This document shows, piece after piece, positions 21,607-33,729 of a DNA stretch of 64,000 bases. The stretch spans positions 73,456,660 through 73,520,659 of the forward strand of contig NC_092810.1 of the NCBI RefSeq assembly GCF_040954645.1, written 5' to 3'. The notes under the pieces were generated by a model. It searched no databases, was not told the DNA's origin, and was given only the letters and a program-made list of their open reading frames with translations. The translations under genes and the position numbers were made by a program. Every line of letters begins with the position of its first letter. The first letter of the stretch is position 1. Source of the stretch: Diabrotica undecimpunctata (taxonomy: Eukaryota > Arthropoda > Insecta > Coleoptera > Chrysomelidae).

Positions 21607-23475
21607 TTACAACCCTGTGTGGGTCCTAGCCTCCCCAAGAATTTTTCTCCAGTCGTCCCTATCCATCGCCTTCCAAGCACGTATTTCCATATTTCTCATG
21701 TCTTCATCGATGTTATCTAGGAATCTTGTTCTGGGTCTTCCTCTTCTTATTTGACCAATAGGTCTATCAAGGAGCGTTTTTCTAGCTAGGTCGGTTTGCT
21801 CCATCCGCATTACATGGCCTACCCACCTCAGACGTCCTATCTTTATGTGTTTTACGATATCTGGTTCCTGGTATATCCTATAGAGTTCGAAGTTGTATCG
21901 TCTTCTCCAGACACCATTTTCATTTACCGCTCCATAGATGCGCCTTAGTATTTTTCTTTCGAAACATCCTAACATGTTTTCATTGCTTTTTGTTAAAGTC
22001 CAGGTTTCTGAATCATATGTTAGGACTGGGCGTATTATTGTTTTGTAGAGTTTTACTTTTGTATTTCTTGATATAACTGTAGATTTAAAAAGGGGATTAA
22101 GCCCAAAATAGCATCTATTATCTGTGCAAATTCTGCGGTTTATCTCTGCGGTAGTGTCATTTTCAGTATTGACGAGCGTTCCCAGGTATACAAATTCGTT
22201 AACTGCTTCGATGACGTCATTTTCTATAACAAGTGGCCGTAGTGTTTGTGGTTGCGTACCTATTTTCATGTATTTTGTTTTGTTGGTGTTTATTATTAAA
22301 CCCATTTTTGTAGCCGCTTCCTTTAATGCTACGTACGCCTCTCGTGCTGCGTTTTCCGTTCTCCCAACAATATTGATATCATCAGCATATGCTAAGATTT
22401 GCACAGATTTGTTATATATTGAACCGGTAGTTGTGATTTGTGACGTACGTATTACTTTTTCCAGAGCTAGATTAAATAGTATAAAGGAAAGTGGGTCTCC
22501 CTGACGTAGCCCGTTATTTGTTTTAAAAGGTTCAGAGAGTTCCCCCTGGATTCGTACTTTGCATTCAACTTTTTCAAGGGTTAGTTTGGTTAAACTTACC
22601 AACTGATTTGGTACTCCTAGGTCTATCATTGCTCTAAACAATTCTCTTCTATTTACAGAGTCGTAGGCTGCCTTGTAGTCTATAAATATGTGGTGCGTGT
22701 CTACACCGTATTCCAGTGTTTTCTCTAGAATTTGTCTTAGGGTTGAAATCTGATGAATTGTTGATTTACCACCTCTGAAACCAGCCTGGTATTGTCCTAT
22801 TATTCGCTCTGCATATGGTGCCATACGATGGCATAGTATATTGGAGAATATTTTATACGCCGCATTTAGGAGCGTAATTCCTCGATAGTTAGAGCATTCA
22901 AAGATATCACCCTCTTTGTGTATGGTGCAAAGTATTCCAATATTCCAATCATTGGGAAGGGACTTCTGTATCCATATTTCTTTTATAAGCTGCTGTAGGG
23001 CTATTATGATATCGTGGCCACCTTCTTTATATAATTTCGCTGGGAGATTATCTATTCCGGGTGATTTGTTTCTGGCTAGTTTGTTTGCAGCGTCTTTAAC
23101 TTCCAGGATCGTTGGTGGATCCTCCTCCCTCTCGTCTGCTCCGCTTACCTCGCAGCTTTCGTCTTCCGGGTTTTCTTCTTCCTCTATATTAAGTATCTGG
23201 TTAAAATATTCCGTTCATCGGTTTAGTACGTCTGTTCTTGTTGTTAAGAGATCGCCATTTAAACTTCTACATTGATTTGTGTTTGCCTTAAATTCTTTTC
23301 TGTTGATGTTAACTTTCTTATAGAATGTTCTGAATTCTTTCTCTCTGTTGAGGTTTTCTATATATTGAAGTTCCTTTTTTAAGTGGTTTCGTTTCTTCAT
23401 TCTGTGTATTTTCTTTTCTTCTCTTCTCTTTGTCTGGTAATTCTCTATACTTGTTCTAGTTCGGCGGGTAAGCAT
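21607..23475 (-). pseudogene. RTE-like LINE copy 1: linker and reverse transcriptase
   Basis: One reading frame runs from 23475 to 21607 with a single in-frame TGA at 23217, replacing what is normally Trp before TEYFNQ. After it: NKSPGIDNLPAKLYKEGG, NYRGITLLNAAYKI, QYQAGFRGGKSTIHQI, HIFIDYKAAYDSVNR (catalytic Asp), NGLRQGDPLSFILFN, QILAYADDINIVG (catalytic DD), EFVYLGTLVN, and a C-terminal region ILRRIYGAVNENGVWRRRYN / LRWVGHVMRM characteristic of insect RTE-type ORFs. The RT catalytic residues are intact. The uninterrupted part after the TGA is 535 codons. Confidence 0.85.
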
Positions 23476-25130
23476 TTTGCATAGGCTTCATTTTTTTTCT
23501 GTGTTGCGTCTTTGCATTCATCGTCAAACCAGTGATTTTTTCGGGTACAAATTTCTGTTCCTGTTTCATCTTGTGCTGCTGACTCAATATCTTCCCTTAT
23601 CCTGTTCCAGAATGAGTCTATATCTCTCTGGTCTTCTTCGCCTAGACTTTGATTCCTTAACCTATTGGTAACATTTTCCCAGTACTGTTTTGCAACAGTT
23701 GCATCTCTCAGCTCATTTTTTATTTGTTTCAATTCTTTTTTCAGTTCTTCTTTGTTTATCTTATGCACCTCTGAGTTTTCTGTCATTGAGATATGGTCAG
23801 GTCTTTCCATAAATTCGTGCCTACTTTCTGTTAATAGCGTTTCGTAATATTTTTCCCACTTTTTATTTTGAATCAGGTTTATATTTTCCTTATCTTTTCT
23901 TTCTTTTCTAATACTTTTTATGAATTTCCAAGCTTGTGTCACTTTGGTTCCTCGTAAGCATCGGTCCATCTCTTCGCATTTCTCTTCCCACATTTCGTTT
24001 TTTCTTTTAGTGCCTTTCTTCTTTGCTTCCCTGTTGAGTCTGCTGTAAATTCTGTGGTCTTCTGAGACTCTCGTGAATAGCATTGTTTAATAAGCTTTTT
24101 TTTTTTGTCTTTAATTAATTTTCCTACTTCTTTGTTCCACCACTCAGGATTTTTTCTTTTGTCAGCTTCTTCGTACCCCAATGCCTCTTTGGCCGCCTGA
24201 TGAATGCAATTTTTTATATCTTGATATTCTTTTTCGGCTATTTCTCTTAGAGTTAAGTGATTTAGTTTTGAGGCTAGCCTAAGTTTGTAGAGGAATTGTA
24301 CTGATTCTTGTTTGAGGCTATCAATATTATATCTTATCTTTGTAGAAGCTGCTACCTTCTCCTGTTCAATTTTGTTCTTGTTTACTTTCCTGTAGTGTAT
24401 TGTTATTTTTGCGACCACCACATAGTGGTCAGATCCGCATTCGGCACCACGATACACCCTTACGTCATTTGTTTGGAGCCTTTTGTTTTCTGGTTGGATG
24501 AGATAGTCGATTATAGATTTTATCTTTTTCTTTGGTTGTTCCCAGGTAAATTAATGTATATCTTTGTGCTGATCAAATCCATTCACTATTTTAAGCTGTA
24601 ATGTTTCTTAAAGATCAATGAGTCGCTCTCCGTTGTTGTTTATTTTGTCTTCACCATATCTTCCTACTACATTGTCTTGTAATTTTTTCCTACCCGAGCA
24701 TTGAAATCTCCTAATAGGCATATTTATTTGGATCGGTTTACATGGGTCAACACGTCAAGCAATTTGTCATAGAATTCATCCTTAACTTTTGTATCAGAAT
24801 CGTCACTAGGAGCATATACTCCTATTATAACTATCGTCTTCCCATGTTTCTTAAGATCCATCATAATGATCTGCTCGTCTATCTCTTCCTAACTCTTGAT
24901 ATTGTTTTTGAGTTTTGTATGCACGGCTATAGACACACCTCTTTTTGCTCTTTATGATTTTTCAACTCCACTGTATAAATGAATATAGTCGTTCTTGATT
25001 TCATTTCCCTTTCTTTTTTTTTGTTTCTGTAAGAACGCATATGTCTATTTGTTGTCATTTTAATTCTTGAAAAACTTCAGTTTCCTTGGTTCTTAGACCT
25101 TGTACATTTCATGTGGCAATCTCATAGTCC
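23445..25130 (-). pseudogene. RTE-like LINE copy 1: endonuclease and linker
   Basis: Frames 24457-23939 and 24083-23445 hold the post-endonuclease part: GAECGSDHYVVVAKITIHY (catalytic SDH), NPEWWNKEVGKLIKDKKK, QWKFIKSIR-like and HWFDDECKDATQKKNEAY. Upstream in other frames I read IGVYAPSDDSDTKVKDEFYD and YLGDFNARVG (catalytic GDxN) near 24830-24700 and CVLTETKKKGKGN near 25040. Frameshifts occur near 24000 and 23460 and several stops lie in the first third. Confidence 0.7.
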
Positions 25131-25159
25131 TTTTTCGTAGCATTCGTCGTCTTTTGTTT

Positions 25160-25660
25160 CCGTCCTTATTCCGAGGCTCTTTATCGAAATTTTTAGCAAA
25201 TAACTTTTTTCTAGAAGAAGGGGTGCTGGCCCATCGTTCAAACCCCTAGACTTAAAAGACCAAGATTTGTGAAGAGTATGTAGTAGGAGTAAATGTAGTG
25301 ACCCGTCTGCCCTCGGAAACCTAATAGCCATTCGGGGTCGGAAAAAAACGAGAGTTAGCCAAGAGAGGCTGATAGGAAAGATTAAAGACATTTTACTCAA
25401 GACAAGTTGAAACAGAGTAAAATGTAAAGGCCCTTATGATCCACCAGGTACGTTTCATAAGCGTATGAGTATTGATACAATTTGTGTTCCCGCTCACACC
25501 TCAGGGTGTTGACTACAGACTGTATGGCTCGTCCAGCATGCCATAGCACGGAGGATGACGCCATAACACGTCATTTATACAATGTAAATACCTTAGCTCC
25601 ATGGCCTGACCTATTTTCTGTGTAAATTACATAATATATTGGAGCTATGCAGTAAGTCAT
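25160..25660. other. Spacer, no gene recognised
   Basis: Possible 5' UTR of RTE copy 1 (minus) up to about 25.4 kb, then unassigned sequence to the start of the CR1-like LINE. No domain seen. Confidence 0.35.
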
Positions 25661-25872
25661 ATCATGATATTTATATTTGTGGGGATCTAAACATTGATTA
25701 TCTTGTCATATCTAATAATAAGCAATCTTTTAACGAGTTTTGAGTAAGTTATAATCTGAGAGTCACATCTGAGGCTCCTACAAGAGTTTTCGTAGATAAA
25801 GTGGCTAAAACATCATCTACAAAATTGGACTAACTATTGACAAATATCGAACCACATCTTTAAAAATTAAAT

Positions 25873-26292
25873 GTGTTCGAGGGACACTTCAGTGACCATA
25901 AAGTATTTTCACTTAGTGTAAATTTGCAAGCCAATAAAGTATCGAAAAAAGATAAAAAACCCATCAGTTACAGGGATATGTCGGATGAAAATATGCTGAG
26001 GTTTAAAGCAGGGATTTCTTCTACAGTTTTTGATGAAGTTTATTCACAATTGAATGCTGAATATGCCACAAATTCATTTGTTAACATTTTAGATTACAAT
26101 CTAAATTTATATTGTCCAATAAAAACACGGTATAAGGCACACAAACCAAATAAGGCTACATGGGTAACAAATGAGGTAAGACACGCTAGTGAAAAACTAA
26201 AAAAATCTACACTGGATAGCAAAAAATATAGGGAGTCTCGAGTCTCAAGATACCTAAAAAAAAGGCAAAAAAAGAATATAATTTTCTATTAA
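25873..26292 (+). pseudogene. Endonuclease end and linker of CR1/L2-like LINE
   Basis: A 139-codon frame starting within the endonuclease (GHFSDHKVFSLSVNL, catalytic SDH) followed by the RT-connecting linker with ATWVTNEVRHASEKLKKSTL, the conserved 'P-W-[IV]-T-x-E-[IL]' element (here KATWVTNEV). It ends with a basic KKRQKKN run just before a stop. Confidence 0.7.
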
Positions 26293-26549
26293 TAAATTCT
26301 AAAAAAAACTTTCATAGTGACTTAATTAATCAATCTTACAATATACCAAAAACAATTTGAAATTTAATAAACAGTGAAACTGGTAGGCAAAAGAACAGGT
26401 CTGATATTATTCTACATTATGATAATAAAATTATTACCAAGTCTTGTGATATTGCTAATTCGTTTGCCTCATATTTTGCTACAATTACAGAATATAATCT
26501 TCAAACTCATTTTGGCACATCGTTACTTTCTTCTTGTACTACCTCAAAA

Positions 26550-27443
26550 ATGTGTAACAAAACATTTTTCTTTTTACCCGTAACTCCAATTGAAATAAAA
26601 AATACAATCGATCAACTAAAAAATAAGCCTAGTACTGGTATTGATAACATATCTGTAAAAATAATAAAACTGATAAGTGATCATATATCGATTCCTTTAA
26701 CCCATTTAGTTAATCTCTCAATAACAACCAGCCAATTTCCATCCATATTTAAAATGGCAAAAGTTATTCCAATCTTCAAAAAGAATGACCCTCATGATAT
26801 TTCAAATTATAGACCAGTACCTATCCTTAGCATAATTTCAAAAGTAATAGAGAAGGATGTATACAACAGAATGTTCAATTTTATAGAAGAATATAATTTA
26901 TTAACTTCAACCCAACACGGCTTTAGACCAAAAAATTCAACACTCACCGCTGCATGCAGCTTGTTTGAGCGTATTTATGATGAATTAGATAGTAGAAACC
27001 ACGTGGCAGGACTATTTTTTGATCTATCACGAGCTTTTGACTGCTTAGACATAACATTTATTCGCAATAAATTATATAACGTTGGTTTTAGAGGGATATT
27101 TCTAGAACGGATAATAAATTTCTTAAGTGACAGGAGGAGTGTTGATAAGATGAAAGAATCAAGCTCAGAACCATACACGACAAATAAAGGAGTACCACAG
27201 AGATCAGTGCTGGGAACAATATTATTCCTAATTTTTATTAATGACCTACCAGATCACAAAAGGGCACTTATAATATCAATGTTTGCTGATGATACCTCGT
27301 TAATAGTCTCTGCACGTACACTTGAGGAATTAAAAATGATAATGAAGACTGTTGTTGACTGCTTTATACGCTGGTGTAATACCAATAGACTAATATTAAA
27401 CATTGACAAGACGCAAATTATTAATTTTCATTCATACAACTGA
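26550..27443 (+). pseudogene. Reverse transcriptase of CR1/L2-like LINE
   Basis: A 297-codon frame, the longest of this element: NKPSTGIDNISVKIIKLI, KVIPIFKKNDPHDISNYRP, STQHGFRPKNSTLTAACSLF, AGLFFDLSRAFDCLD (catalytic Asp), NKGVPQRSVLGTILFLIFIN (the canonical QGS is QRS here), ISMFADDTSLIVSA (catalytic DD) and LILNIDKTQIINF. The catalytic triad is intact, the Gly-to-Arg change in PQGS is probably damaging, and the upstream and downstream parts of ORF2 are broken. Confidence 0.8.
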
Positions 27444-27616
27444 TCTAAATATGACTATATCTTAACCATCCATGATAGAAACAATATGTTATCTTCCACT
27501 CACTCTACAAAGTTTTTGGGTGTAAATCATGAATGTGTTGCTTGTGTGAGTCCATTTTAAAAGGTAAAAGAAATAATAAATCAGACTTACTCACAATCAA
27601 TTTAATTTAACTATCC

Positions 27617-27663
27617 AGACGACCGGTTTCGCTTTCTACAAAATGCAAAGCATCTTCAGGTCT
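27617..27663 (-). ncRNA. Putative minimal hammerhead ribozyme
   Basis: Read on the minus strand: helix I 5' arm AGAC (27663-27660), core CUGAAGA (27659-27653; C-U-G-A-N-G-A with N = A), helix II GCUUU...AAAGC with a large loop, GAA (27630-27628), palindromic helix III ACC/GGU (27627-27622), cleavage-site C (27621) and helix I 3' arm GUCU (27620-27617) that pairs with AGAC. One extra U precedes helix II. Palindromic, loop-less helix III is known from PLE and retrozyme hammerheads, which act as dimers. Found beside a PLE fragment. Confidence 0.65.
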
Positions 27664-27830
27664 CGATACAAAGTTAAATAAATGCTGAAATAATAAACCC
27701 ATATTAGGGTGTTGTCTAATAAAGATAAACAAAGATAGATGATATAAATTATATAAATTACAGTAATTATGCCAATGTTACATGTCTGTGGTTTTTCAAA
27801 ATGAATAAAATGTTTAAGCAGACAAGGTCT

Positions 27831-28456
27831 GCTACTTGAATCTTCAATTGTTAAAAAATATTTTAATTGAAAACTCTTATCCTCCAGATATGCTACATAG
27901 GATGCTTTTTTCTAATATTGTTAATATAAATAACTTAACACCATTTTTTGCTAAATCTCAAAACACTGTATTTAACAATCAGAACATCTATTATCATTCA
28001 CTACCTTTTATATCATCATTACCACCTAAATTAATACAAACACTAAAGGTTATTGACAATATACAAATGACAACAAAGAATATCAAAACCATTTCATCTT
28101 TATATTCCAAAACTAAATATCCTATAAACAAATTTGAAAAAACGAATGTAGTATACAGCATTAGTTGTACTCAGTGTGAAGCTGAGTATGAGACCGGAAG
28201 AAATCTTTCAAATCGTATTATTTCTCACAAAAGTGATTGCATAATTAAAAAACCATCTTGTGCTTTGGCAGAGCACGTAATCGATAAAGACCATATTATG
28301 GATTTTGATAACATTAAAATTTTATGTAGTAAAAGTAATAAATTCAAAAGGACTTTTTTGGAAATGGTTTGTATTAGCAAAAGTGATAATAATTTAAACA
28401 AAAGATCAGAAATTCAAAATTTAAGCAAAATTTATAATTATATTATTTCTTTATAA
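27831..28456 (+). pseudogene. PLE C-terminal GIY-YIG endonuclease
   Basis: A 206-codon open frame: an RT-C-terminal linker (NLQLLKNILIENSYPPDMLH, then FKTI-like spacer with KYPINKFEKTN), then VVYSISCTQCEAEYETGRN, RIISHKSDC, SCALAEHVIDKDHIMDFDNI and FLEMVCISK. The order C-x2-C-x3-Y, R-x3-H, and H-x6-H-x2-DF is that of PLE GIY-YIG nucleases, which cut the target. The usual Y-I-G-x-T/Q is YETGR, so the second catalytic Tyr context is altered. It lacks the upstream RT. Confidence 0.8.
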
Positions 28457-28460
28457 TTTA

Positions 28461-29383
<923 letters not shown>

Positions 29384-29389
29384 TCTCCC

Positions 29390-29890
29390 CCCCTTGGAGA
29401 AGAAATTTTAAAACAAATATTGAATGTTCACTAAATATTTGTTTTCAATACTGGAGTAAGCTTAGTGATATGAAAGAAGTTTGATTCTGTTTTCCTATGC
29501 CCAGTATTAATTTCATAAATTGAATTGGAAATCTTCTTTAATATTTTGTATGGTCCAATCCTTAATTCATCTAACTTCTTTCTATTTAGGCGGTTACCGT
29601 TCTCCACATATACTAAATCCCCAATGTTTAAATCAATTTCCTTCCTATGTAAATCGAACTGCTTTTTATTATAATTATGTGATTTTTTTTGTATTTTCTA
29701 AGGCAATTGTTCTATCTAGTTCGAGATCAGCATGTGCGACTTTAGATGATAATTCATGTGGCAGGATGCTTACTTATATTTTCTCCTTCTATTAAATATT
29801 TTGGTGCAAATTTTGTGATGGCATGTTCAGTTTCATTATATTTCTCTACACATTTTTGAGCATCTAATTTTATTAACCAATGTTTGATTT
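29390..29890 (-). pseudogene. Integrase C-terminal part of the split gypsy element
   Basis: Minus-strand continuation of the integrase beyond the RTE insertion: RLNQTLVNKIRC just after the duplicated target, then DLNIGDLVYVENGNRLNRKK, LRIGPYKILKKISNSIYEI and FHITKLTPV. This is the GPY/F-type C-terminal DNA-binding module of Ty3/gypsy integrases. It ends just before the polypurine tract and 3' LTR. Frameshifts near 29780 and 29690. Confidence 0.75.
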
Positions 29891-29928
29891 AATCTTTTAT
29901 TGATATATATAGTTCAGCTCAACAGGCC

Positions 29929-32836
29929 TCAAAGGCCCAAGGCTTCAACGGTTTTCTTCCATTTCTTTCTATCTTGTGCTAAGTTTTTCCAATCTTGTAC
30001 CCGCAGCGACTTCAGATCTTCTTTTGCCGACTCCAGCCATTTTCTTCGGGGGCGGCCTCTTTTTCTTTTTGTACCAGCCTCCGTGTTTATTAATTCATTG
30101 GGAACTCTTCCTTCCTTCATTCTTGTTATATGTCCGAGCCATCTTAATCTTTGAATTTTAGCAAGTCTTGTTATTTTTGGTTGCCCATATATTTGCATTA
30201 TTTCTTCATTCGTTCTTCTTCGCCAGATGTTCCCCTCTTTTACACCTCCGTATATCCTTCTAAGAATTTTTCGTTCCCATCTATCTAATTTTACTTCCAT
30301 ATCTTTATTTAGTGTCCAGGTCTCGCTAGCATAGAGTACTGTAGGTCGGATAACTGTTGTATATATTCGTTTTTTTTGCTGTTCTGGATATTATATTCGA
30401 CCTCAGTATCTTAGTCAGGCTCCCAGCACTCTTACTACCTTTGGCCATTCTTTTTATGATTTCTTGGTTCTCTTCGTTCCTATTTGTTAGTGTCACTCCC
30501 AAGTAATCGAATTGGCTAACAACTTCAAAGTTATATTCTTTACTTGGGCTTTGTATCTTAAAGAACTGTCCTTGATGATTTTCGTTTCCCCTCATCACCA
30601 TATATTTTGTTTTTTCTTCGTTTATTTCTAAACCATATTCTCTGGCCATTCTCTCTATTCTAGTAAAGATTTCTCTTAATTCTGCAGGTCTCCTTGTTAT
30701 TAAGGTAACATCATCTGCATATGCTACGCATTGATGCCTGTGATGATATATTGTGCCTCTAGTGTAGATGTTACACTCTCGTAAAATCTTCTCTAAGATC
30801 AAATTGAAAAAATCTGTTGATAACGGGTCACCTTGTCGCAGACCTCTATTAGTGATAAAGCTATCCGAAACCCGTCCTTCTAACATGACTTTACTTTTAG
30901 TATCATTGAGTATGCATTTAGTCAGTCTTACTATTTTTGGTGGAAATTTAAAATATTCCAGTGCTTCGAATACTCTATTTCTTTTTATAGTATCATATGC
31001 CTGTCTAAAATCAATAAACAGCATGTGTAATGTTAGGTTGAATTCATATGAGCTAGCTAAAATTTGTTTCATTGTAAAAATTTGGTCTATTACCGATCTG
31101 TTTGCTCTGAAACCTGCTTGATATTCACCTAGACAATTTTCAACTTTTGTTTTAATTTTATTTCTAATTGATATGGCCAGAATCTTATACACTGTATCTT
31201 GTAGAGCTATTCCCCTGTAATTTTTACATTCTGTAACGTCTCCTTTTTTATGCACTGGACATAAGATTGCTTCTTTCCACTGATTGGGTATTTTTTCTCT
31301 GATCCACACTTCGCGTATTAACTCAGCGATTTCTTTTTGCACCATTTTGCCACCTTCTTTTAGAAACTCAGCAATGATACCATTTTCTCCAGGTGCTTTG
31401 TTGTTTTTTAAGTTTTTTATGATCTCTATAATTTCTTCCTTGGTAGGTACTTCTTCATTTACATCTGGGTCCCTTACTTCTTCATGTTGTAGTTGCGTTT
31501 GTTCTCTTTCATCTTGGTCGTCCGTACATAATATGTTCTCGAAATAATTGGCCCACCTTCTTAATTTTTCATCTGTTCCACCTAACAGATTCCCCTCTTC
31601 ATCTTTATAATATCTTGATGTGGTTTTGTATTGGGTTCGGTCTCGTTTTATTTCTTGGTAGAAATTCCTGACTTGTTTATGTAAAAAATCTTCTTCAATA
31701 CGAACTAGTTTCTGCTCCAAACTTGACCGCTTCTTCCTTCTACAAATCTTCTTTGCTTCCCGTCTTTTTGCGGCATAAGCTTTTTTACTCTCTTCATTAT
31801 TTCTTATTATACTATTTATTCTAGCTTTATTTCGGTCATTAATGGCTTTCTTACAGTCCTCATCATACCAATCCGTTTGTTTACATTGTCTGTTTCCTGT
31901 TAATACTGAGTCGGCTGCTTCTTGAATTTTTTCTTCTAGTTGTACCCATCTGCTTTCTATATCATTTACTGTTGTCTGGCTTTTCAGTTTCTCTTCAATT
32001 TGCTGCCTGAATTTTTTCTTAACTTCTCCCTCCTGAAGTAGTGCACCGTTATATCTTTTTATTTTTTTACAGCTAGTGATATTAATTGTGGGTATTATTT
32101 GCTCCATTTTAACTTTGACCAAAAAGTGGTCCGAATTTGCATCAGCACCTCTGTAACTTCGGCTATCTTTTATGGCTCTCATATGTTTGGCTTCTATTAG
32201 TAAATGATCTATTTGGTGTACTGTTTGTCCATCTGGTGATACCCAGGTACCTTTATGAATTTCTTTGTGATCAAAATAAGTGCTCATAATTCGCATATTA
32301 TGTTCGAAAGCAAATTCTATTACTCTTTTTCCATTCAGATTACTGTCTCTATGATTACTTTTTCCCCCTGTTATTTGTTTGTATATATCCTCCCTGCCAA
32401 TCTTGGCATTCAAATCTCCTACAATTATTTTTATGTCATATGATGGCATTTTGTAAAACATATGTTCTAATTGTTCATAAAAGCTATCTTTAACGTCTTC
32501 ATCTGTATTTTCTGTTGGTGCATGCACATATATAAGGGTTACTTTTCTATATTTTCCTCTTATTCTTATTTTACATAATCTGCTTGTGACTGCCTCAAAA
32601 TCTATTACCAGATTGGCAAATGTTTTCTTTATAAAAAATCCCACCCCAAATACACGTTCATTGTCTCCACTGTTGAAAAACACGTAGTTTCCCACATCCA
32701 TGGTAAAATTTCCTTTTTGTTTAGTTTCTTGTATAGCTGCAATATCTATCTCATATTTCTCTAACGTATCTGATAAGTTCTTTAGTGCTCCTACTTCAAA
32801 AGTCCCTCTAACATTCCATTGTCCTATCATCATCAT
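29929..32836 (-). pseudogene. Endonuclease-reverse transcriptase of RTE copy 2 (one frameshift)
   Basis: 836 codons open from MMMIGQWNVRGTFEVGALKN, plus a 123-codon C-terminal frame (30300-29929). AP endonuclease residues 1-250: IGQWNVRG, AAIQETKQKG, IIVGDLNAKIG, VHQIDHLLIEA, NSDHFLVKVKM, all catalytic positions present. RT residues ~480-760: NKAPGENGIIAEFLK, NYRGIALQDTVYKI, EYQAGFRANRSVIDQ, LFIDFRQAYDTIKR, NRGLRQGDPLSTDF, CVAYADDVTLITR, FDYLGVTLTN. The C-terminal piece has ILRRIYGGVKEGNIWRRR and LRWLGHITRMKEG. The break is in a run of eight A near 30370 and looks like one extra base. Full length would be about 960 aa. Confidence 0.9.
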
Positions 32837-32889
32837 ATTCCGCGCTTTATTCGTTTCTATATTTTCCTGACCACTGTGCCTGTGTAGAC

Positions 32890-33075
32890 TCAGTTTTTTT
32901 TTATTTTCTCTAGTTTTTCGGTACTATGGTTCCATTTCCACCATTCATCGTTTATACATATTTTCTGATAGCCGACTTTTGTTTCATTACCTTTTCCTTT
33001 TTCTTCTTTCGCCATATCTCTTAGCTCTTTCTGTAGTTTGGCTTCGGCTTGGGTTAGATCGTTTTCAATGAAATA
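32890..33075 (-). CDS. Leader frame upstream of RTE ORF
   Basis: Minus-strand codons LTQAEAKLQKELRDMAKEEK, then NETKVGYQKICINDEWWKWN and EKLEKIKKN, ending shortly before the endonuclease frame. A helical, charged peptide. It is probably the 5' part of the RTE ORF or a small ORF1; I do not know its function. Confidence 0.4.
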   Translation of the reverse strand, partial: YFIENDLTQAEAKLQKELRDMAKEEKGKGNETKVGYQKICINDEWWKWNHSTEKLEKIKKN

Positions 33076-33729
33076 CCAATGAAATAATAAAATCTTTTAT
33101 TGATACCGTTTGAAAATGGTGCATCAACAGCAGTAAATATCATTTTGATGTTATTGATCTGTACAAAAACTTTGAATTCTTTTGAGTTGACGCCAGGAAA
33201 TTGATCAGTCATAACAGTTTTAATTTTATGATATTGTGTTACCATTTTAATTATCTTTATGAAGTCATCAGAGTTTTGTGTTTTTGATGTCAAACAATAG
33301 GCATATCTTAAGAAATGGTCTACTAATAGATGAAGATATTTTTTTAGTGAATGACATCCTCCAAAACCACCAATGGTGTCAATGGAGACAATTTCAAATG
33401 GATATGTAGCTGGTCCTAATTGTGACATTAAACCATAGTTAGGTTTCCTTCTTGATTTATTTTTAATGCAGATATCACAGTTATCACATATTTTCTTAAT
33501 GTTGGTAGTCATATTTTTGGCTGTATAAAATGGTGATATTTTATGTAACATCTGGTTTGTTCCTAAGTGACAGTAAGTACTATACATTTTTTATCAATGT
33601 TTCACTTAAAGCTTCAGATAAAATAATTTTGTCTTTTCTGTTTGCAATGATTTAACAGTAAATTCAAATCTCAGTTTTGCCATTTTGATAATTAAAAATT
33701 ATTATACCTTTTTCTGTTAGCAAAAATAT
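33054..33729 (-). pseudogene. Integrase N-terminal and catalytic part of the split gypsy element
   Basis: Frame 33587-33054: HLGTNQMLHKISPFYTAKNM and CDNCDICIKNKSRRK form the H2C2 zinc finger; the rve core has FEIVSIDTIGGF (Asp 1) and VMTDQFPGVNSKEF (Asp 2). The third acidic position is lost: the sequence reads SNGINKR where the family has Glu before Arg. The short stretch 33729-33590 is the linker that normally follows RNase H. An RTE LINE interrupts the frame at 33091. Confidence 0.8.

Larger units (their letters stand above)
21585..25160 (-). mobile_element. RTE-like LINE, copy 1 (minus strand)
   Basis: Minus strand, single long ORF with AP endonuclease then RT. The endonuclease is broken (frames between about 25130 and 24330), the linker has two frameshifts and the RT is almost clean. 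The 3' end carries a short tandem tail (ATGAATGAATGAA, complement of 21590-21602), the kind of tail RTE elements have instead of poly(A). 5' end is uncertain near 25.1-25.4 kb. Confidence 0.8.
25665..27530 (+). mobile_element. CR1/L2-like LINE, truncated at both ends
   Basis: Plus-strand ORF2 remnant: end of the endonuclease (ICGDLNIDYL at about 25680 with catalytic GDxN; FSDHKVFSLSVN at 25885), linker to 26292, frameshifted stretch, then RT to 27443 and the first residues after it (THSTKFLGVNHE, about 27500-27530). There the coding sequence stops abruptly and PLE-like sequence begins, so a Penelope-type insertion or rearrangement removed its 3' end. Confidence 0.75.
27540..28460 (+). mobile_element. 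Penelope-like element (PLE) 3' portion
   Basis: Contains a hammerhead-bearing terminal sequence on the minus strand (27617-27663) followed by the C-terminal GIY-YIG region of a PLE ORF on the plus strand. The RT part is missing. PLE copies are often 5'-truncated with inverted terminal fragments, which would explain the opposite orientation of the ribozyme. Confidence 0.65.
29906..33090 (-). mobile_element. RTE-like LINE, copy 2, nearly intact, with 15-bp target duplication
   Basis: Bounded by AATCTTTTATTGATA at 29891-29905 and an identical copy at 33091-33105. The insertion lies in the gypsy integrase; removing it and one target copy restores the integrase context. It contains a 5' leader frame (about 33060-32890), the ORF (32836-29929) and ends in a short TA tail. 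It is the best-preserved retroelement in the window. Confidence 0.9.
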
